Shown here: positions 8,100 through 16,698 of the stretch, piece by piece | Numbering within the stretch: position 1 is the first letter of the stretch | Layout of the letters: each line of letters begins with the position of its first letter | NCBI RefSeq assembly: GCF_019448255.1 | Contig: NZ_CP080410.1 | Location: 1,488,001 to 1,552,000, forward strand | Length of the DNA: 64,000 nucleotides | Direction of reading: 5' to 3' | Source: Qipengyuania flava | GTDB lineage: Bacteria; Pseudomonadota; Alphaproteobacteria; Sphingomonadales; Sphingomonadaceae | The notes under the pieces: generated by a model | The model's input: only the letters and a program-made list of their open reading frames with translations | Told to the model about the DNA's origin: nothing | The model's database searches: none | Translations under genes and position numbers: made by a program

Positions 8100-9544
8100 C
8101 CGCGCTTCAGCACGTAAAGCTCGGCGCCTATTACACGGTCCACCTGCCCGAGCCGGACGACTTCGATTTCTGGCGCGAACGGGCGCGCGGGCTCGTGCAA
8201 TGCGATGTGCCGCCCGACCGGATCGCCTGGCTCGAACCGGGTGGCAGCGGCGATTTGTTTGCCTCTGGCGCGCCATCGCAAGGCGAGCGCCGCCTGCCCG
8301 TGCCGTCCGCCGATGCGCGGCCCGTGCGCGCCAGCAAGCGCTTCGTGAGCCTTGCGCGCAACGCCATCCTCCATTCCGACGCGCAGCGGTTTTCCCTGCT
8401 CTACCGCCTTCTCTGGCGCTTGCAGGCCAATCCGCGGATCATGGAGGACAAGGCCGACCGCGATGTGCGGCAGGTGGAAGAGCTGGCCAAGAACGTGCGG
8501 CGCGACAGCCACAAGATGCACGCCTTCGTGCGCTTCCGCCTCGTCGAGGATGAGGCCTTGGGCGAACATTACGTCGCCTGGTTCGAGCCCGACCACCACA
8601 TCCTGCGCGCCAATGCGGGCTTTTTCATGCGGCGCTTTTCCAACATGCGCTGGTCGATCCTGACCCCGCGCGGTTCGCTCCACTGGGATGGCACAACCAT
8701 GGCGGAAGGCCCGCCAGCCCAGCGCTCGGACGCGCCGGGAGGCGATCCGATGGAAGACCTGTGGCGCCGCTACTACGCCTCGATCTTCAATCCCGCACGG
8801 CTGAAGGTCGATGCGATGCTGAAGGAGATGCCGAAGAAATACTGGAAGAACATGCCCGAGGCCGCGCTGATCCCCGAGCTGATCGCGGGCGCGCAGGGGC
8901 GCGAGGCGCATATGGTCGAGAAGGGTGCGCTCGCCTTCGAGGAGCGGCCCGGCACGCTGGATGCGATCGACAAGGCCATCCACGCCTGCCGCAAATGCCC
9001 CATCGGAACTCTCGATAACCACGCCGTCATGGGCGAGGGGCCGCGCGATGCCGCGCTGATGATCGTCGGCGAACAGCCGGGCGACCAGGAAGACGTTGCC
9101 GGCCGGCCGTTCGTGGGGCCTGCCGGGCAGCTGCTCGACGCGCATCTCGAAGCAGCCGGGATCGACCGGCGCGCGGCCTATGTCACCAATGCGGTGAAGC
9201 ATTTCAAATATGTTCAGCGCGGCAAGCGGCGGCTCCACCAGAACCCGGGTGCCAAGGAAATCGACACCTGCCGCTGGTGGCTCGAAAGCGAACGCGCGCT
9301 CGTGAGGCCGAAGCTGGTGCTCGCCATGGGTGCGAGCGCGGCGCGCGGGGTGCTCGGCAAGACGGTGAGCGTGGCGAAGGTTCGCGGACAGGCCATTCCC
9401 TTGGAAGACGGCAGCGAGTTGTGGGTCACCGTGCACCCCTCCTACCTGCTGCGCCTCGACGGGCCAGCGCGCGAGGAACAGGCGCGGCTGTTCGCGGCCG
9501 ACCTTGCCGCAGTGAAGGAGCGGCTCGCGGAACTGGCCGGATAG
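8096..9544 (+). CDS. DUF4130 domain fused to UdgX-type uracil-DNA glycosylase
   Basis: A 482-residue two-domain protein; ATG 8096 overlaps the previous stop. Residues 1 to about 270 are the DUF4130/TIGR03915 domain that accompanies the radical SAM protein. From about 280 comes a uracil-glycosylase domain with the Fe-S ligand pair C298/C301 (CRKC), the active-site stretch GEQPGDQEDVAGRPFVGP near 325-342, the UdgX-specific insertion KRRLH at 377-381 and HPSYLLR from H447. In UdgX the His of this motif makes a covalent bond to the uracil site of DNA; H381 is at that place. So it likely excises and captures uracil. Middle gene of the SOS operon, 4 nt before dnaE2. Confidence 0.92.
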   Translation: MTALQHVKLGAYYTVHLPEPDDFDFWRERARGLVQCDVPPDRIAWLEPGGSGDLFASGAPSQGERRLPVPSADARPVRASKRFVSLARNAILHSDAQRFSLLYRLLWRLQANPRIMEDKADRDVRQVEELAKNVRRDSHKMHAFVRFRLVEDEALGEHYVAWFEPDHHILRANAGFFMRRFSNMRWSILTPRGSLHWDGTTMAEGPPAQRSDAPGGDPMEDLWRRYYASIFNPARLKVDAMLKEMPKKYWKNMPEAALIPELIAGAQGREAHMVEKGALAFEERPGTLDAIDKAIHACRKCPIGTLDNHAVMGEGPRDAALMIVGEQPGDQEDVAGRPFVGPAGQLLDAHLEAAGIDRRAAYVTNAVKHFKYVQRGKRRLHQNPGAKEIDTCRWWLESERALVRPKLVLAMGASAARGVLGKTVSVAKVRGQAIPLEDGSELWVTVHPSYLLRLDGPAREEQARLFAADLAAVKERLAELAG

Positions 9545-9548
9545 GCCG

Positions 9549-12500
9549 ATGCCCGAAAACGATCTCCAGATACCCCGCCGCACGGTCGAGCTCGATCCCG
9601 ACAGCCTGACGCCCCCGCCGCGCTCGCCCTTTGTCGAGCTGGGCCTGGTCTCCTGCTTCAGCTTCCTGCGCGGCGCTTCCGATGCGGTCGATCTGGTGCT
9701 GCAGGCCCGGGCGCTGGGCTATGATGCGATCGGGATTGCCGATGCCAACACCATGGCCGGGGTCGTTCGCATCCATACCGAGGCAAAAACGCTTAAATTA
9801 AAGCCCCTTATCGGCTGCCGGATAGAAACGGTCGAAGGCCTCGATTTCCTCGCCTATCCCCGCGATCGCGCTGCCTATGGCCGGGTTTGCCGGCTGATCT
9901 CTGCAGGGAGGATGCAGACGCTCGAAGGCGAATGGCAGGACAAGGGCGCGTGCGATATCTCGCTGGAGATGGTGGCCGCGCATGCCGAGGGGGTGCAGCT
10001 GATCCTGCTGCCGCCGCGCGATCTTGAGCAGGAATTCACGGTCCCGGCCTGGGGCAGTAACGTGGTCGGCCTGGGCGGCGAAGCGGTACAGGACCGGATC
10101 TGCGCTCCCTTTGCCGATATCCTGCCCAACCTCGCTGCCGGCCTGCCGAGCCTTCGCCATATCGCCGCCGCCTATCTCTACACCGACAGCGACATTGCCC
10201 GGATCGAGCGGCTCGACGCGCTCGCCCGCGCGAACGGCCTGTCGATCCTTGCTACCAACGATGTGCATTACGCCACGCCCGATCGGCGGCCGCTGCAGGA
10301 CGTGATGACCGCGATCCGGCACAAGACCACGGTTGCCGCGGCCGGGCACCGGCTCCACGGCAATGGCGAACGCTACCTCAAGCCGCCGGAAACGCTGGTA
10401 AAGCTGTTCGAGCGCTGGCCGCACGCCATCGCCGCGACGCGCAGCGTTGCCGATGCCTGCGACTTCAGCCTCGACGAACTGCAGTACGAATACCCGGAAG
10501 AGATCTACCCCGACGGCCTCGGACCGCAGCAATTCCTCGAACAGGAAACCTGGAAAGGAGCCGAGTGGCGCTATCCGGCGGGCCTGCCCGACAGCGTGCG
10601 CCAGACGCTGGAGCGTGAGCTGGCGCTGATCGGCAAGCTCGACCTGGCGCGCTACTTCCTCACCATCAAGGACATCGTCGACTACGCGCGCGGGGTCGAT
10701 CCGCCGATCCTGTGCCAGGGGCGCGGCAGCGCGGCCAATTCGGCCGTGTGCTACTGCCTCGGCATCACGAGCGTCGACCCGGCCAAGCACGCGCTGCTGT
10801 TCGACCGCTTCATCTCCGAAGAGCGCAAGGAGCCGCCCGATATCGACGTCGATTTCGAGCACGAGCGGCGCGAGGAGGTGATCCAGTACATCTATCGCAA
10901 GTACGGCCGCCACCGGGCAGGGCTCTGCGCCACCGTGATCCATTACCGCCCGCGCATGGCGATCCGCGAGGTCGGCAAGGCCATGGGGCTGACCGAGGAT
11001 GTCACTGCCGCGCTTGCGAAGACCGTATGGGGCGGTTGGGGTCGCGAGATCAGCGAAGCGCATGCTGCCGAAACGGGCATGGATGTGACCGATCCGCATT
11101 TGCGGCGCGTTCTGAAACTCACCGAGCAAATGATTGGTATGCCGCGTCATTTGTCGCAGCATGTCGGCGGTTTCATCCTCACCGAAGGCGCGCTGACCGA
11201 GACCGTGCCGATCGGCAACGGCGCCATGCCCGAACGCACCTTCATCGAATGGGACAAGGACGATATCGAGGCGCTGGGCATCCTCAAGGTGGATGTGCTA
11301 GCGCTGGGGATGCTGACCTGCATCCGCAAGTGCCTCGACCTGCTCGACGATCACCACAACCGCCCGCTGAGCCTGGCGACGGTCCCGCGCGAGGACCCGG
11401 AAACCTACGCCATGCTGCGCAAGGGGGACTCGCTTGGCGTGTTCCAGGTCGAAAGCCGCGCACAGATGAACATGCTCCCGCGCCTGCGCCCGCGCGAATT
11501 CTACGACCTCGTCATCCAGGTCGCCATCGTGCGCCCAGGGCCGATCCAGGGCGACATGGTCCACCCTTATCTGAAGCGCCGCCGCGGGGCGGAGCAGGTC
11601 GTCATTCCTGCACCGAGCCCCGAATACGGCCCGCCCGACGAGCTCTCCAGCATTCTCGAGCGCACGCTGGGCGTGCCGATCTTCCAGGAACAGGCGATGA
11701 AGATCGCGCTCGATGCGGCGAAGTTCTCCTCGCGCGAAGCCAACCGGCTGCGCAAGGCCATGGCGACCTTCCGCAGCCGCGGCATGGTCGACGAGCTGCA
11801 GGACATGATGGTCGAGCGCATGGTCACACGCGGTTACGACCGCGATTTTGCCGAGCGCTGCTTCAACCAGATCCGCGGCTTCGGGGAATACGGCTTTCCC
11901 GAAAGCCACGCGGCCAGCTTTGCGCATCTGGTCTATGTGTCGAGCTGGCTGAAATGCCATTTCCCGGCGGCCTTCGCCTGCGCGCTGCTCAATTCGCAGC
12001 CCATGGGTTTCTACGCGCCGGCGCAGATCGTGCGCGACGCGCGCGAGCATGGCGTCACGGTGCTGCCCGCCGACGTCAACCTGTCGCAGTGGGATTGCAC
12101 GCTGGAAGAGGTGGCGTCGCCTGCCGGGGCCCGCCGTGACGGCGAACACGGGCGGCTCGACGGGCATATCGCCCTGCGCCTGGGCCTGCGCCAGGTGGAC
12201 GGCTTGCCGGAGGCCGTGGCGGCACGGTTGATTGCGGCGCGTGAGGATGGCGGGCGCTACGCTGACGTCACGGCGCTGAAGGACCGTGCCCGCATTGGGC
12301 CGGCGCATATCGAAAGGCTGGCGAGCGCGGACTGCTTTGCCTCGATGCAGCTGTCGCGGCGTCAGGCCTTGTGGGATGCGCGCAGCATCGTCGGCGGGCC
12401 GGACCTGCCGCTTTTCGCCGCTGCGGCCGCGCGCGATGAAGGGGCGGAGCGTGCGCAGACCCAGCTGCCGCGGATGCCGCTGTCCGAAGAGGTGGTGGCC

Positions 12501-13091
12501 GATTACCAGACCACGCGCCTCAGCCTGAAGGCGCATCCCATGGCCTTCCTGCGCGCGAGCCTTGCCGAACGCGGCTTCGTGCGCGCCTGCGACCTGCGCA
12601 AGCGCAAGTTCCGCTCCATGGTGCATGTTGCCGGCGTGGTGCTGATCCGCCAGCGACCGGGCAGCGCGAAGGGCGTGTGCTTCATCACGCTGGAAGACGA
12701 GACCGGGGTGATCAACCTCGTCGTCTGGCCAGACCTCAAGGAAAAGCAGCGCCGGGTGGTAATGGGTTCGCGCCTGATGGAGGTGCGCGGGCGCGTCGAA
12801 TACGACGACGAGGTGATCCATGTCATCGCGCACCACATGACCGACGCGACCGACCGGCTTTATGCCCTGTCGGACGACATGCTGAACGCACCGGTTGCGC
12901 GCGCCGACCATGTGACCTCGCCGCTTCCGGCCAAGTTCAATCCACGTGATAATCTGCGCGAGGGCAAGGACGATCCCTACAAGCCTGTCGAGCCGTGGGA
13001 GGAGCCGCCCCCGGGCAACCGCGAATGCGGCTATCGCGGCGGGCACCCGCGCGATGTGCGCATCATTCCCCCCAGCCGCGACTTCCACTAG
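9549..13091 (+). CDS. dnaE2: Error-prone DNA polymerase DnaE2 (ImuC)
   Basis: An 1180-residue C-family polymerase. The N-terminal PHP domain starts at ELGLVSCFSFLRGASDAVDL; the catalytic PDIDVDF motif gives D431, D433 and D435; the C-terminal OB-fold region includes VAGVVLIRQRPGSAKGVCF, a DnaE2 hallmark. It lacks the longer clamp and tau-binding tail of replicative DnaE. DnaE2 performs translesion synthesis together with ImuA and ImuB and causes damage-induced mutation. ATG 9549 is preceded by GGATAGG. In many proteobacteria imuA, imuB and dnaE2 form one operon; here they are two LexA-box operons 3.5 kb apart, with the radical SAM and UdgX genes upstream of dnaE2. Confidence 0.95.
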   Translation: MPENDLQIPRRTVELDPDSLTPPPRSPFVELGLVSCFSFLRGASDAVDLVLQARALGYDAIGIADANTMAGVVRIHTEAKTLKLKPLIGCRIETVEGLDFLAYPRDRAAYGRVCRLISAGRMQTLEGEWQDKGACDISLEMVAAHAEGVQLILLPPRDLEQEFTVPAWGSNVVGLGGEAVQDRICAPFADILPNLAAGLPSLRHIAAAYLYTDSDIARIERLDALARANGLSILATNDVHYATPDRRPLQDVMTAIRHKTTVAAAGHRLHGNGERYLKPPETLVKLFERWPHAIAATRSVADACDFSLDELQYEYPEEIYPDGLGPQQFLEQETWKGAEWRYPAGLPDSVRQTLERELALIGKLDLARYFLTIKDIVDYARGVDPPILCQGRGSAANSAVCYCLGITSVDPAKHALLFDRFISEERKEPPDIDVDFEHERREEVIQYIYRKYGRHRAGLCATVIHYRPRMAIREVGKAMGLTEDVTAALAKTVWGGWGREISEAHAAETGMDVTDPHLRRVLKLTEQMIGMPRHLSQHVGGFILTEGALTETVPIGNGAMPERTFIEWDKDDIEALGILKVDVLALGMLTCIRKCLDLLDDHHNRPLSLATVPREDPETYAMLRKGDSLGVFQVESRAQMNMLPRLRPREFYDLVIQVAIVRPGPIQGDMVHPYLKRRRGAEQVVIPAPSPEYGPPDELSSILERTLGVPIFQEQAMKIALDAAKFSSREANRLRKAMATFRSRGMVDELQDMMVERMVTRGYDRDFAERCFNQIRGFGEYGFPESHAASFAHLVYVSSWLKCHFPAAFACALLNSQPMGFYAPAQIVRDAREHGVTVLPADVNLSQWDCTLEEVASPAGARRDGEHGRLDGHIALRLGLRQVDGLPEAVAARLIAAREDGGRYADVTALKDRARIGPAHIERLASADCFASMQLSRRQALWDARSIVGGPDLPLFAAAAARDEGAERAQTQLPRMPLSEEVVADYQTTRLSLKAHPMAFLRASLAERGFVRACDLRKRKFRSMVHVAGVVLIRQRPGSAKGVCFITLEDETGVINLVVWPDLKEKQRRVVMGSRLMEVRGRVEYDDEVIHVIAHHMTDATDRLYALSDDMLNAPVARADHVTSPLPAKFNPRDNLREGKDDPYKPVEPWEEPPPGNRECGYRGGHPRDVRIIPPSRDFH

Positions 13092-13101
13092 GGGCCGCAT
13101 C

Positions 13102-13737
13102 ATGATCGATGCGGAAAAGCTTGCAGCCTTCGCGCTGGTGACGGCCATAACCAGCGTGGTGCCGGGCCAGTCGATGATGTTCGTCATGGGGCAGGCCATC
13201 TGGCGCGGTGCGCGGGCGGGCTGGGCCGCGCTCATCGGCATGCAGATCGGCTATCTCGCCTGGTGGGCGCTCGCCGCCTTCGGGCTTGGCACGCTGGCCG
13301 CGACCTATCCGCTCGCCTTCCGCCTGCTCGCCTATGCGGGGATCGCCTATCTCGCCTGGCTCGGCCTTGCCGCAATCCGCCATTCCTCCCATCCCGATAC
13401 GGACACGCCCGACGCGCCCCGCCACCTTTCGCGCAACGCCTTTCGCGACGGTATCTTCGTCGCCATCGGCAATCCGAAATCGCTGATCTACATGGTCGCG
13501 ATCATCCCGCCCTTCGTCGATCCGGCGGCATCCATCGGTCCGCAAATCGTGATCCTTGCGGTGCTGGCGCTGGTGATCGACCTGCCGATTGGCGCCCTCT
13601 ACATCGTGGCGGGGCAGAAACTCGCCCGGGTGATGGAGCGCGCCGCCACGCGCCGCTGGATCGATCGGGGCATTGGTGCGCTCTTCCTCATGATCTCGGC
13701 GCTGGTTCTCGTCGAGCTGGTGGAGAGCGGGTTGTGA
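13102..13737 (+). CDS. LysE family translocator
   Basis: A 211-residue inner-membrane protein with about six helices. The start at ATG 13102 gives the usual RhtB/LysE beginning, with TSVVPGQSMMFVMGQAIWRGARAGWAALIGMQIGY carrying the family's P-G-P-like motif and repeated glycines, and GIFVAIGNPKSLIYMVAIIPPFV as the second conserved core. Relatives export amino acids or homoserine lactones; the substrate is not predictable. It begins 10 nt after dnaE2 and may receive read-through from the SOS operon, but need not be part of it. Its stop overlaps the next start by 4 nt. Confidence 0.88.
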   Translation: MIDAEKLAAFALVTAITSVVPGQSMMFVMGQAIWRGARAGWAALIGMQIGYLAWWALAAFGLGTLAATYPLAFRLLAYAGIAYLAWLGLAAIRHSSHPDTDTPDAPRHLSRNAFRDGIFVAIGNPKSLIYMVAIIPPFVDPAASIGPQIVILAVLALVIDLPIGALYIVAGQKLARVMERAATRRWIDRGIGALFLMISALVLVELVESGL

Positions 13738-14459
13738 AAGTGCGCATATCACGGCGGATCGGTAAGTTTACCGGGGACCGCCGGGTCGTCTTGCTGCTTG
13801 TGGCCCTGGGCCTGATGGTGGCCGGGCGCGCCTGGCTCGCCGATCATCCCCAGCACAACCCCTGGGCGCCGCTCGACCTGCGCGATCCGGTGGGCTGGGC
13901 GACCGACACCAAGCTGCAGGCGCTGCGCGAGGATGTCCCGGCCTGCCGCGCCGTGCTTGAACGCAGCGCGATCACGCATGAGGCGCTGCAACCCGCGGGC
14001 GAGGGCGCGTGTTTGCGCGAGGATCGCACCCGCCTCGCAGACTATCCGCTCAGCCCCAATACGCCTGCGACGACGTGCCCGACGGCGGTTGCTATGGTGC
14101 TTTGGGAACGCGACGCGATCCAGCCCGCGGCGCAAACGATCTTCGGTTCGCCCGTCGCACGGATCGAGCATCTTGGCGCCTATTCCTGCCGCCGCCTCTA
14201 TGGGCGGGACACCGGTGCATGGAGCGAGCATGCGACCGCCAACGCCATCGACATTGCCGGTTTCGTGCTGGAGGACGGGACGCGCATCAGCGTGCTGCGT
14301 GACTGGCCGGGGGAGGCCGACAAGGCGCGGTTCCTGCGCGAGGTACGCGACGGGGCCTGCGGCGCCTTCGCGACGGTCCTTTCACCGGACTACAACGCGG
14401 CCCATGCGGACCACTTCCATCTCGATATGAGCCCACGCTGGAGCAGCGTGTGCCGCTAG
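13734..14459 (+). CDS. Extensin-like family protein, membrane-anchored
   Basis: A 241-residue protein with GTG start 13734 overlapping the lysE-like stop (GTGA). One N-terminal helix (VVLLLVALGLMVAGRAWL) anchors or exports it. The C-terminal domain is the bacterial extensin-like domain (PF06904 type): CPTAVAMVLWERDAIQPAA, SCRRLYGR, WSEHATANAIDIAGF and HADHFHLDMSPRW. The H-x-x-A-x-A-x-D and HxDHxH-like motifs resemble zinc ligands of the VanY/LAS peptidase fold, so a cell-wall peptidase role is plausible but unproven. Paired cysteines suggest disulfides in the periplasm. It ends 8 nt from the convergent phoB. Confidence 0.85.
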   Translation: MKVRISRRIGKFTGDRRVVLLLVALGLMVAGRAWLADHPQHNPWAPLDLRDPVGWATDTKLQALREDVPACRAVLERSAITHEALQPAGEGACLREDRTRLADYPLSPNTPATTCPTAVAMVLWERDAIQPAAQTIFGSPVARIEHLGAYSCRRLYGRDTGAWSEHATANAIDIAGFVLEDGTRISVLRDWPGEADKARFLREVRDGACGAFATVLSPDYNAAHADHFHLDMSPRWSSVCR

Positions 14460-14467
14460 CTTAGCTG

Positions 14468-15154
14468 TCAGGCTTCCAGCGAGTAGCCTGCGCTGCGCAC
14501 CGTGCGGACCGGATCCTTCGCGCCTTCGATCTCGATCGCCTTGCGCAGGCGGCGGATATGGACATCGACCGTGCGCAGTTCGATCTCGCTCTCGGTGCCC
14601 CAGACACCGTCGAGCAGCTGCCCGCGGCTGAACACGCGGCCCGGGCTCTCCATGAAAAACTTGAGCAGGCGATATTCGGTCGGGCCGAGCTGCAAAGTGC
14701 GGCCGCGGCGCGTGACTTTGTGTGCGACGGGGTCGAGCATGATGTCGCCGACCTCGATGCTTTCACCGGCAAGGGCCGGGCGAATGCGGCGCATGACGGC
14801 GGCAACGCGGGCAAGCAGCTCGCGCGGCGAGAAGGGCTTGGTCAGATAATCGTCGGCGCCAGTGTCGAGCCCGCGCACACGATCGTCTTCCGCCTCACGT
14901 GCGGTGAGCATAATGATCGGAACGTGGGCCGTTTCCTTGTCGCGGCGAAGCCGGCGGCAGACCTCGATGCCGCTGGTGCCTTCGATCATCCAGTCGAGGA
15001 TAACGAGGTCGGGCACGTCTTCCGCAGCCAGCAGGAGAGCCTCGTCCCCGTCGGACGTGGTGCGTACCTGGTAGCCTTCGTTGGTGAAACGGTACTCAAG
15101 CAGTTCGGAGAGGGCGGGATCGTCCTCTACCAGCAGCAGTTTGGCGGCGTGCAA
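14468..15154 (-). CDS. phoB: Phosphate regulon response regulator PhoB
   Basis: A receiver domain (LLLVEDDPALSELLEYRF, VILDWMIEGTSGIEVC, PIIMLTAR, GADDYLTKPFSPREL) is followed by an OmpR-type winged helix (LGPTEYRLLKFFMESPGRVFSRGQLLD, RTVDVHIRRLRKAI). I choose TTG 15154, preceded by AAAGG, because it gives 228 residues and places the phosphoacceptor at D54, the E. coli PhoB position; a GTG at 15193 without a ribosome site would add 13 residues. PhoB, phosphorylated by PhoR, binds Pho boxes and turns on pst and other genes under phosphate starvation. It is the last gene of the pst-pho cluster and has its own candidate Pho box upstream. Confidence 0.93.
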   Translation of the reverse strand: MHAAKLLLVEDDPALSELLEYRFTNEGYQVRTTSDGDEALLLAAEDVPDLVILDWMIEGTSGIEVCRRLRRDKETAHVPIIMLTAREAEDDRVRGLDTGADDYLTKPFSPRELLARVAAVMRRIRPALAGESIEVGDIMLDPVAHKVTRRGRTLQLGPTEYRLLKFFMESPGRVFSRGQLLDGVWGTESEIELRTVDVHIRRLRKAIEIEGAKDPVRTVRSAGYSLEA

Positions 15155-15195
15155 ATCCTTGCCTTTCCGGGAATTTTCAGTCTCGGTCGGCACGG

Positions 15196-15228
15196 CTTTA
15201 TGACCCTCGCGCTACAGTTTTATGTCAC
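15196..15228 (-). promoter_or_regulatory. Candidate Pho box between phoU and phoB
   Basis: On the minus strand three 11-bp units follow one another: GTGACAT-AAAA, CTGTAGC-GCGA, GGGTCAT-AAAG. They match the CTGTCAT half-site at about 4-5 of 7 positions each. The box covers the phoU stop codon and would allow separate autoregulated transcription of phoB starting inside the cluster. Degenerate, so moderate confidence. Confidence 0.5.
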
Positions 15229-15905
15229 CCGTCCTCGTCGGGCGGGTAGGTGCCCGTCGCCGCGAAGTGAACCATTTCTGCAACGTTCGTCGCATGGTCG
15301 CCAACGCGCTCGAGGTTGCGCGCGATGAACAGCATCTGCGCGGCGCTCGAGATGGTCGAAGGGTTCTCGACCATGTGGCTGACGAGGTTGCGGAAAATCG
15401 AATTGTAGAAGGCGTCGACCTTCTCGTCCGTCGCGATAACCTCGCGCGCGAGCTCGGCGTCGCGTGCAGCGTAAGCGGTCAGCACATCGTGGACCATTTC
15501 CGCAGCCACCTCGGCCATCGCCGGGAGCAGCGTGAGCGGTTCGAACTGCTTGCGGTTTCCGCCGATCTCCTTGCTCGCCTTGGCGATGTTCTTGGAATAA
15601 TCGCCAATCCGCTCGACCACGCCGGCAATCTTCAGCGCGGCGATGACTTCGCGAAGGTCGTCGGCCATCGGCGCGCGCAGGGCGATGATGCGCACCGACA
15701 GCTTGTCGATCTCGCTTTCGAGCGCGTCGATCTTCTTGTCGGCCTTGATCACCTTGTCGGCGAGCTCGTCATCGCCCTTGACCAGCGCCTCGAGCGAACG
15801 CTCGATCGCGGCTTCGGCCAGACCGCCCATTTCGGCAATCAGGCCGCGCAGACGGGTGATGTCCTCGTCGAAGGCTTTAACAGTGTGTTCTTGCATGGAA
15901 TTCAT
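15225..15905 (-). CDS. phoU: Phosphate signalling protein PhoU
   Basis: A 226-residue all-helical protein with the two PhoU repeats, each with an acidic metal-binding motif (VVERIGDYSKNIAK in the first, NLERVGDHATNVAE in the second). PhoU connects the Pst transporter to PhoR and keeps the regulon off when phosphate is plentiful. Three in-frame ATGs (15917, 15905, 15896) are possible starts; 15905 is chosen for the usual MNSMQEHTVKAFDEDI beginning, while 15917 would overlap the pstB stop. It follows pstB directly and precedes phoB, the standard alphaproteobacterial order. Confidence 0.94.
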   Translation of the reverse strand: MNSMQEHTVKAFDEDITRLRGLIAEMGGLAEAAIERSLEALVKGDDELADKVIKADKKIDALESEIDKLSVRIIALRAPMADDLREVIAALKIAGVVERIGDYSKNIAKASKEIGGNRKQFEPLTLLPAMAEVAAEMVHDVLTAYAARDAELAREVIATDEKVDAFYNSIFRNLVSHMVENPSTISSAAQMLFIARNLERVGDHATNVAEMVHFAATGTYPPDEDG

Positions 15906-15909
15906 GGTC

Positions 15910-16698
15910 TTATCCATAGCGTCCCGTGATGTAATCCTGGGTGCGCTGTTCGTGCGGATTGGTAAATATGTCAGAAGTACGACCATATTCCACCATTTTC
16001 CCGAGATGGAAAAAGGCGGTGCGCTGGCTGACACGTGCAGCCTGCTGCATGGAGTGGGTGACGATGACGATCGCGTAACGTCCGTTGAGCTCTGCGATGA
16101 GCTCTTCGATCTTTGCCGTGGCAATCGGGTCCAGCGCGGAGCAGGGCTCGTCCATCAGGATCACTTCGGGATCGACGGCAATCGCACGGGCGATGCACAG
16201 GCGCTGCTGCTGTCCGCCCGACAGCGCGGTGCCGCTGTCCTGCAGGCGATCCTTCACTTCTTCCCACAGGCCGGCGCGCTTAAGTGACTTCTCGACAATC
16301 GCGTCGAGCTCGTCCTTGCCTTCTGCAAGGCCGTGGATCTTCGGGCCGTAGGCGATGTTCTCGTAGATCGACTTCGGGAACGGGTTCGGCTTCTGGAAGA
16401 CCATGCCGACGCGCGCACGCAGCTGCACGACATCCATGCCCGAGCGGTAGATGTCCTGCCCGTCGAGCGCGATCTCGCCTTCGACACGCGCGGTCGGGAT
16501 CGTGTCGTTCATGCGGTTGAGCGTGCGCAGGAAGGTCGACTTGCCGCAGCCCGAGGGGCCGATGAACGCCGTGACGTATTCGGTCGGGATGTCGATCGAA
16601 ACCTCGTCGATCGCCTTCTTGTCCCCGTAGAATACGGAGACGTCCTTGGCGCTCATCTTGGCTTCGGTTTTCTCGAGGTTGTCGTGGACTACGGTCAC
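15910..16698 (-). CDS. pstB: Phosphate ABC transporter ATP-binding protein PstB
   Basis: A 262-residue ATPase with Walker [11 protein letters not shown]-loop [16 protein letters not shown], signature [14 protein letters not shown] and Walker [14 protein letters not shown]. The PNPFP segment is specific for PstB among ABC ATPases. It powers high-affinity phosphate import with the PstC/PstA membrane pair. The start is GTG 16698, which overlaps the pstA stop by 4 nt (GTGA), so translation is coupled. Confidence 0.97.
   Translation of the reverse strand: MTVVHDNLEKTEAKMSAKDVSVFYGDKKAIDEVSIDIPTEYVTAFIGPSGCGKSTFLRTLNRMNDTIPTARVEGEIALDGQDIYRSGMDVVQLRARVGMVFQKPNPFPKSIYENIAYGPKIHGLAEGKDELDAIVEKSLKRAGLWEEVKDRLQDSGTALSGGQQQRLCIARAIAVDPEVILMDEPCSALDPIATAKIEELIAELNGRYAIVIVTHSMQQAARVSQRTAFFHLGKMVEYGRTSDIFTNPHEQRTQDYITGRYG

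Noticed and set aside
7736..9583. Minus-strand open frame of 615 codons opposite the radical SAM and UdgX genes
   Set aside because: Antisense shadow; the plus-strand genes carry the conserved motifs and coupled starts.
11298..13241. Long minus-strand open frame of 647 codons opposite dnaE2
   Set aside because: It is a GC-rich shadow of dnaE2, without any recognisable domain; the dnaE2 frame has all catalytic motifs.
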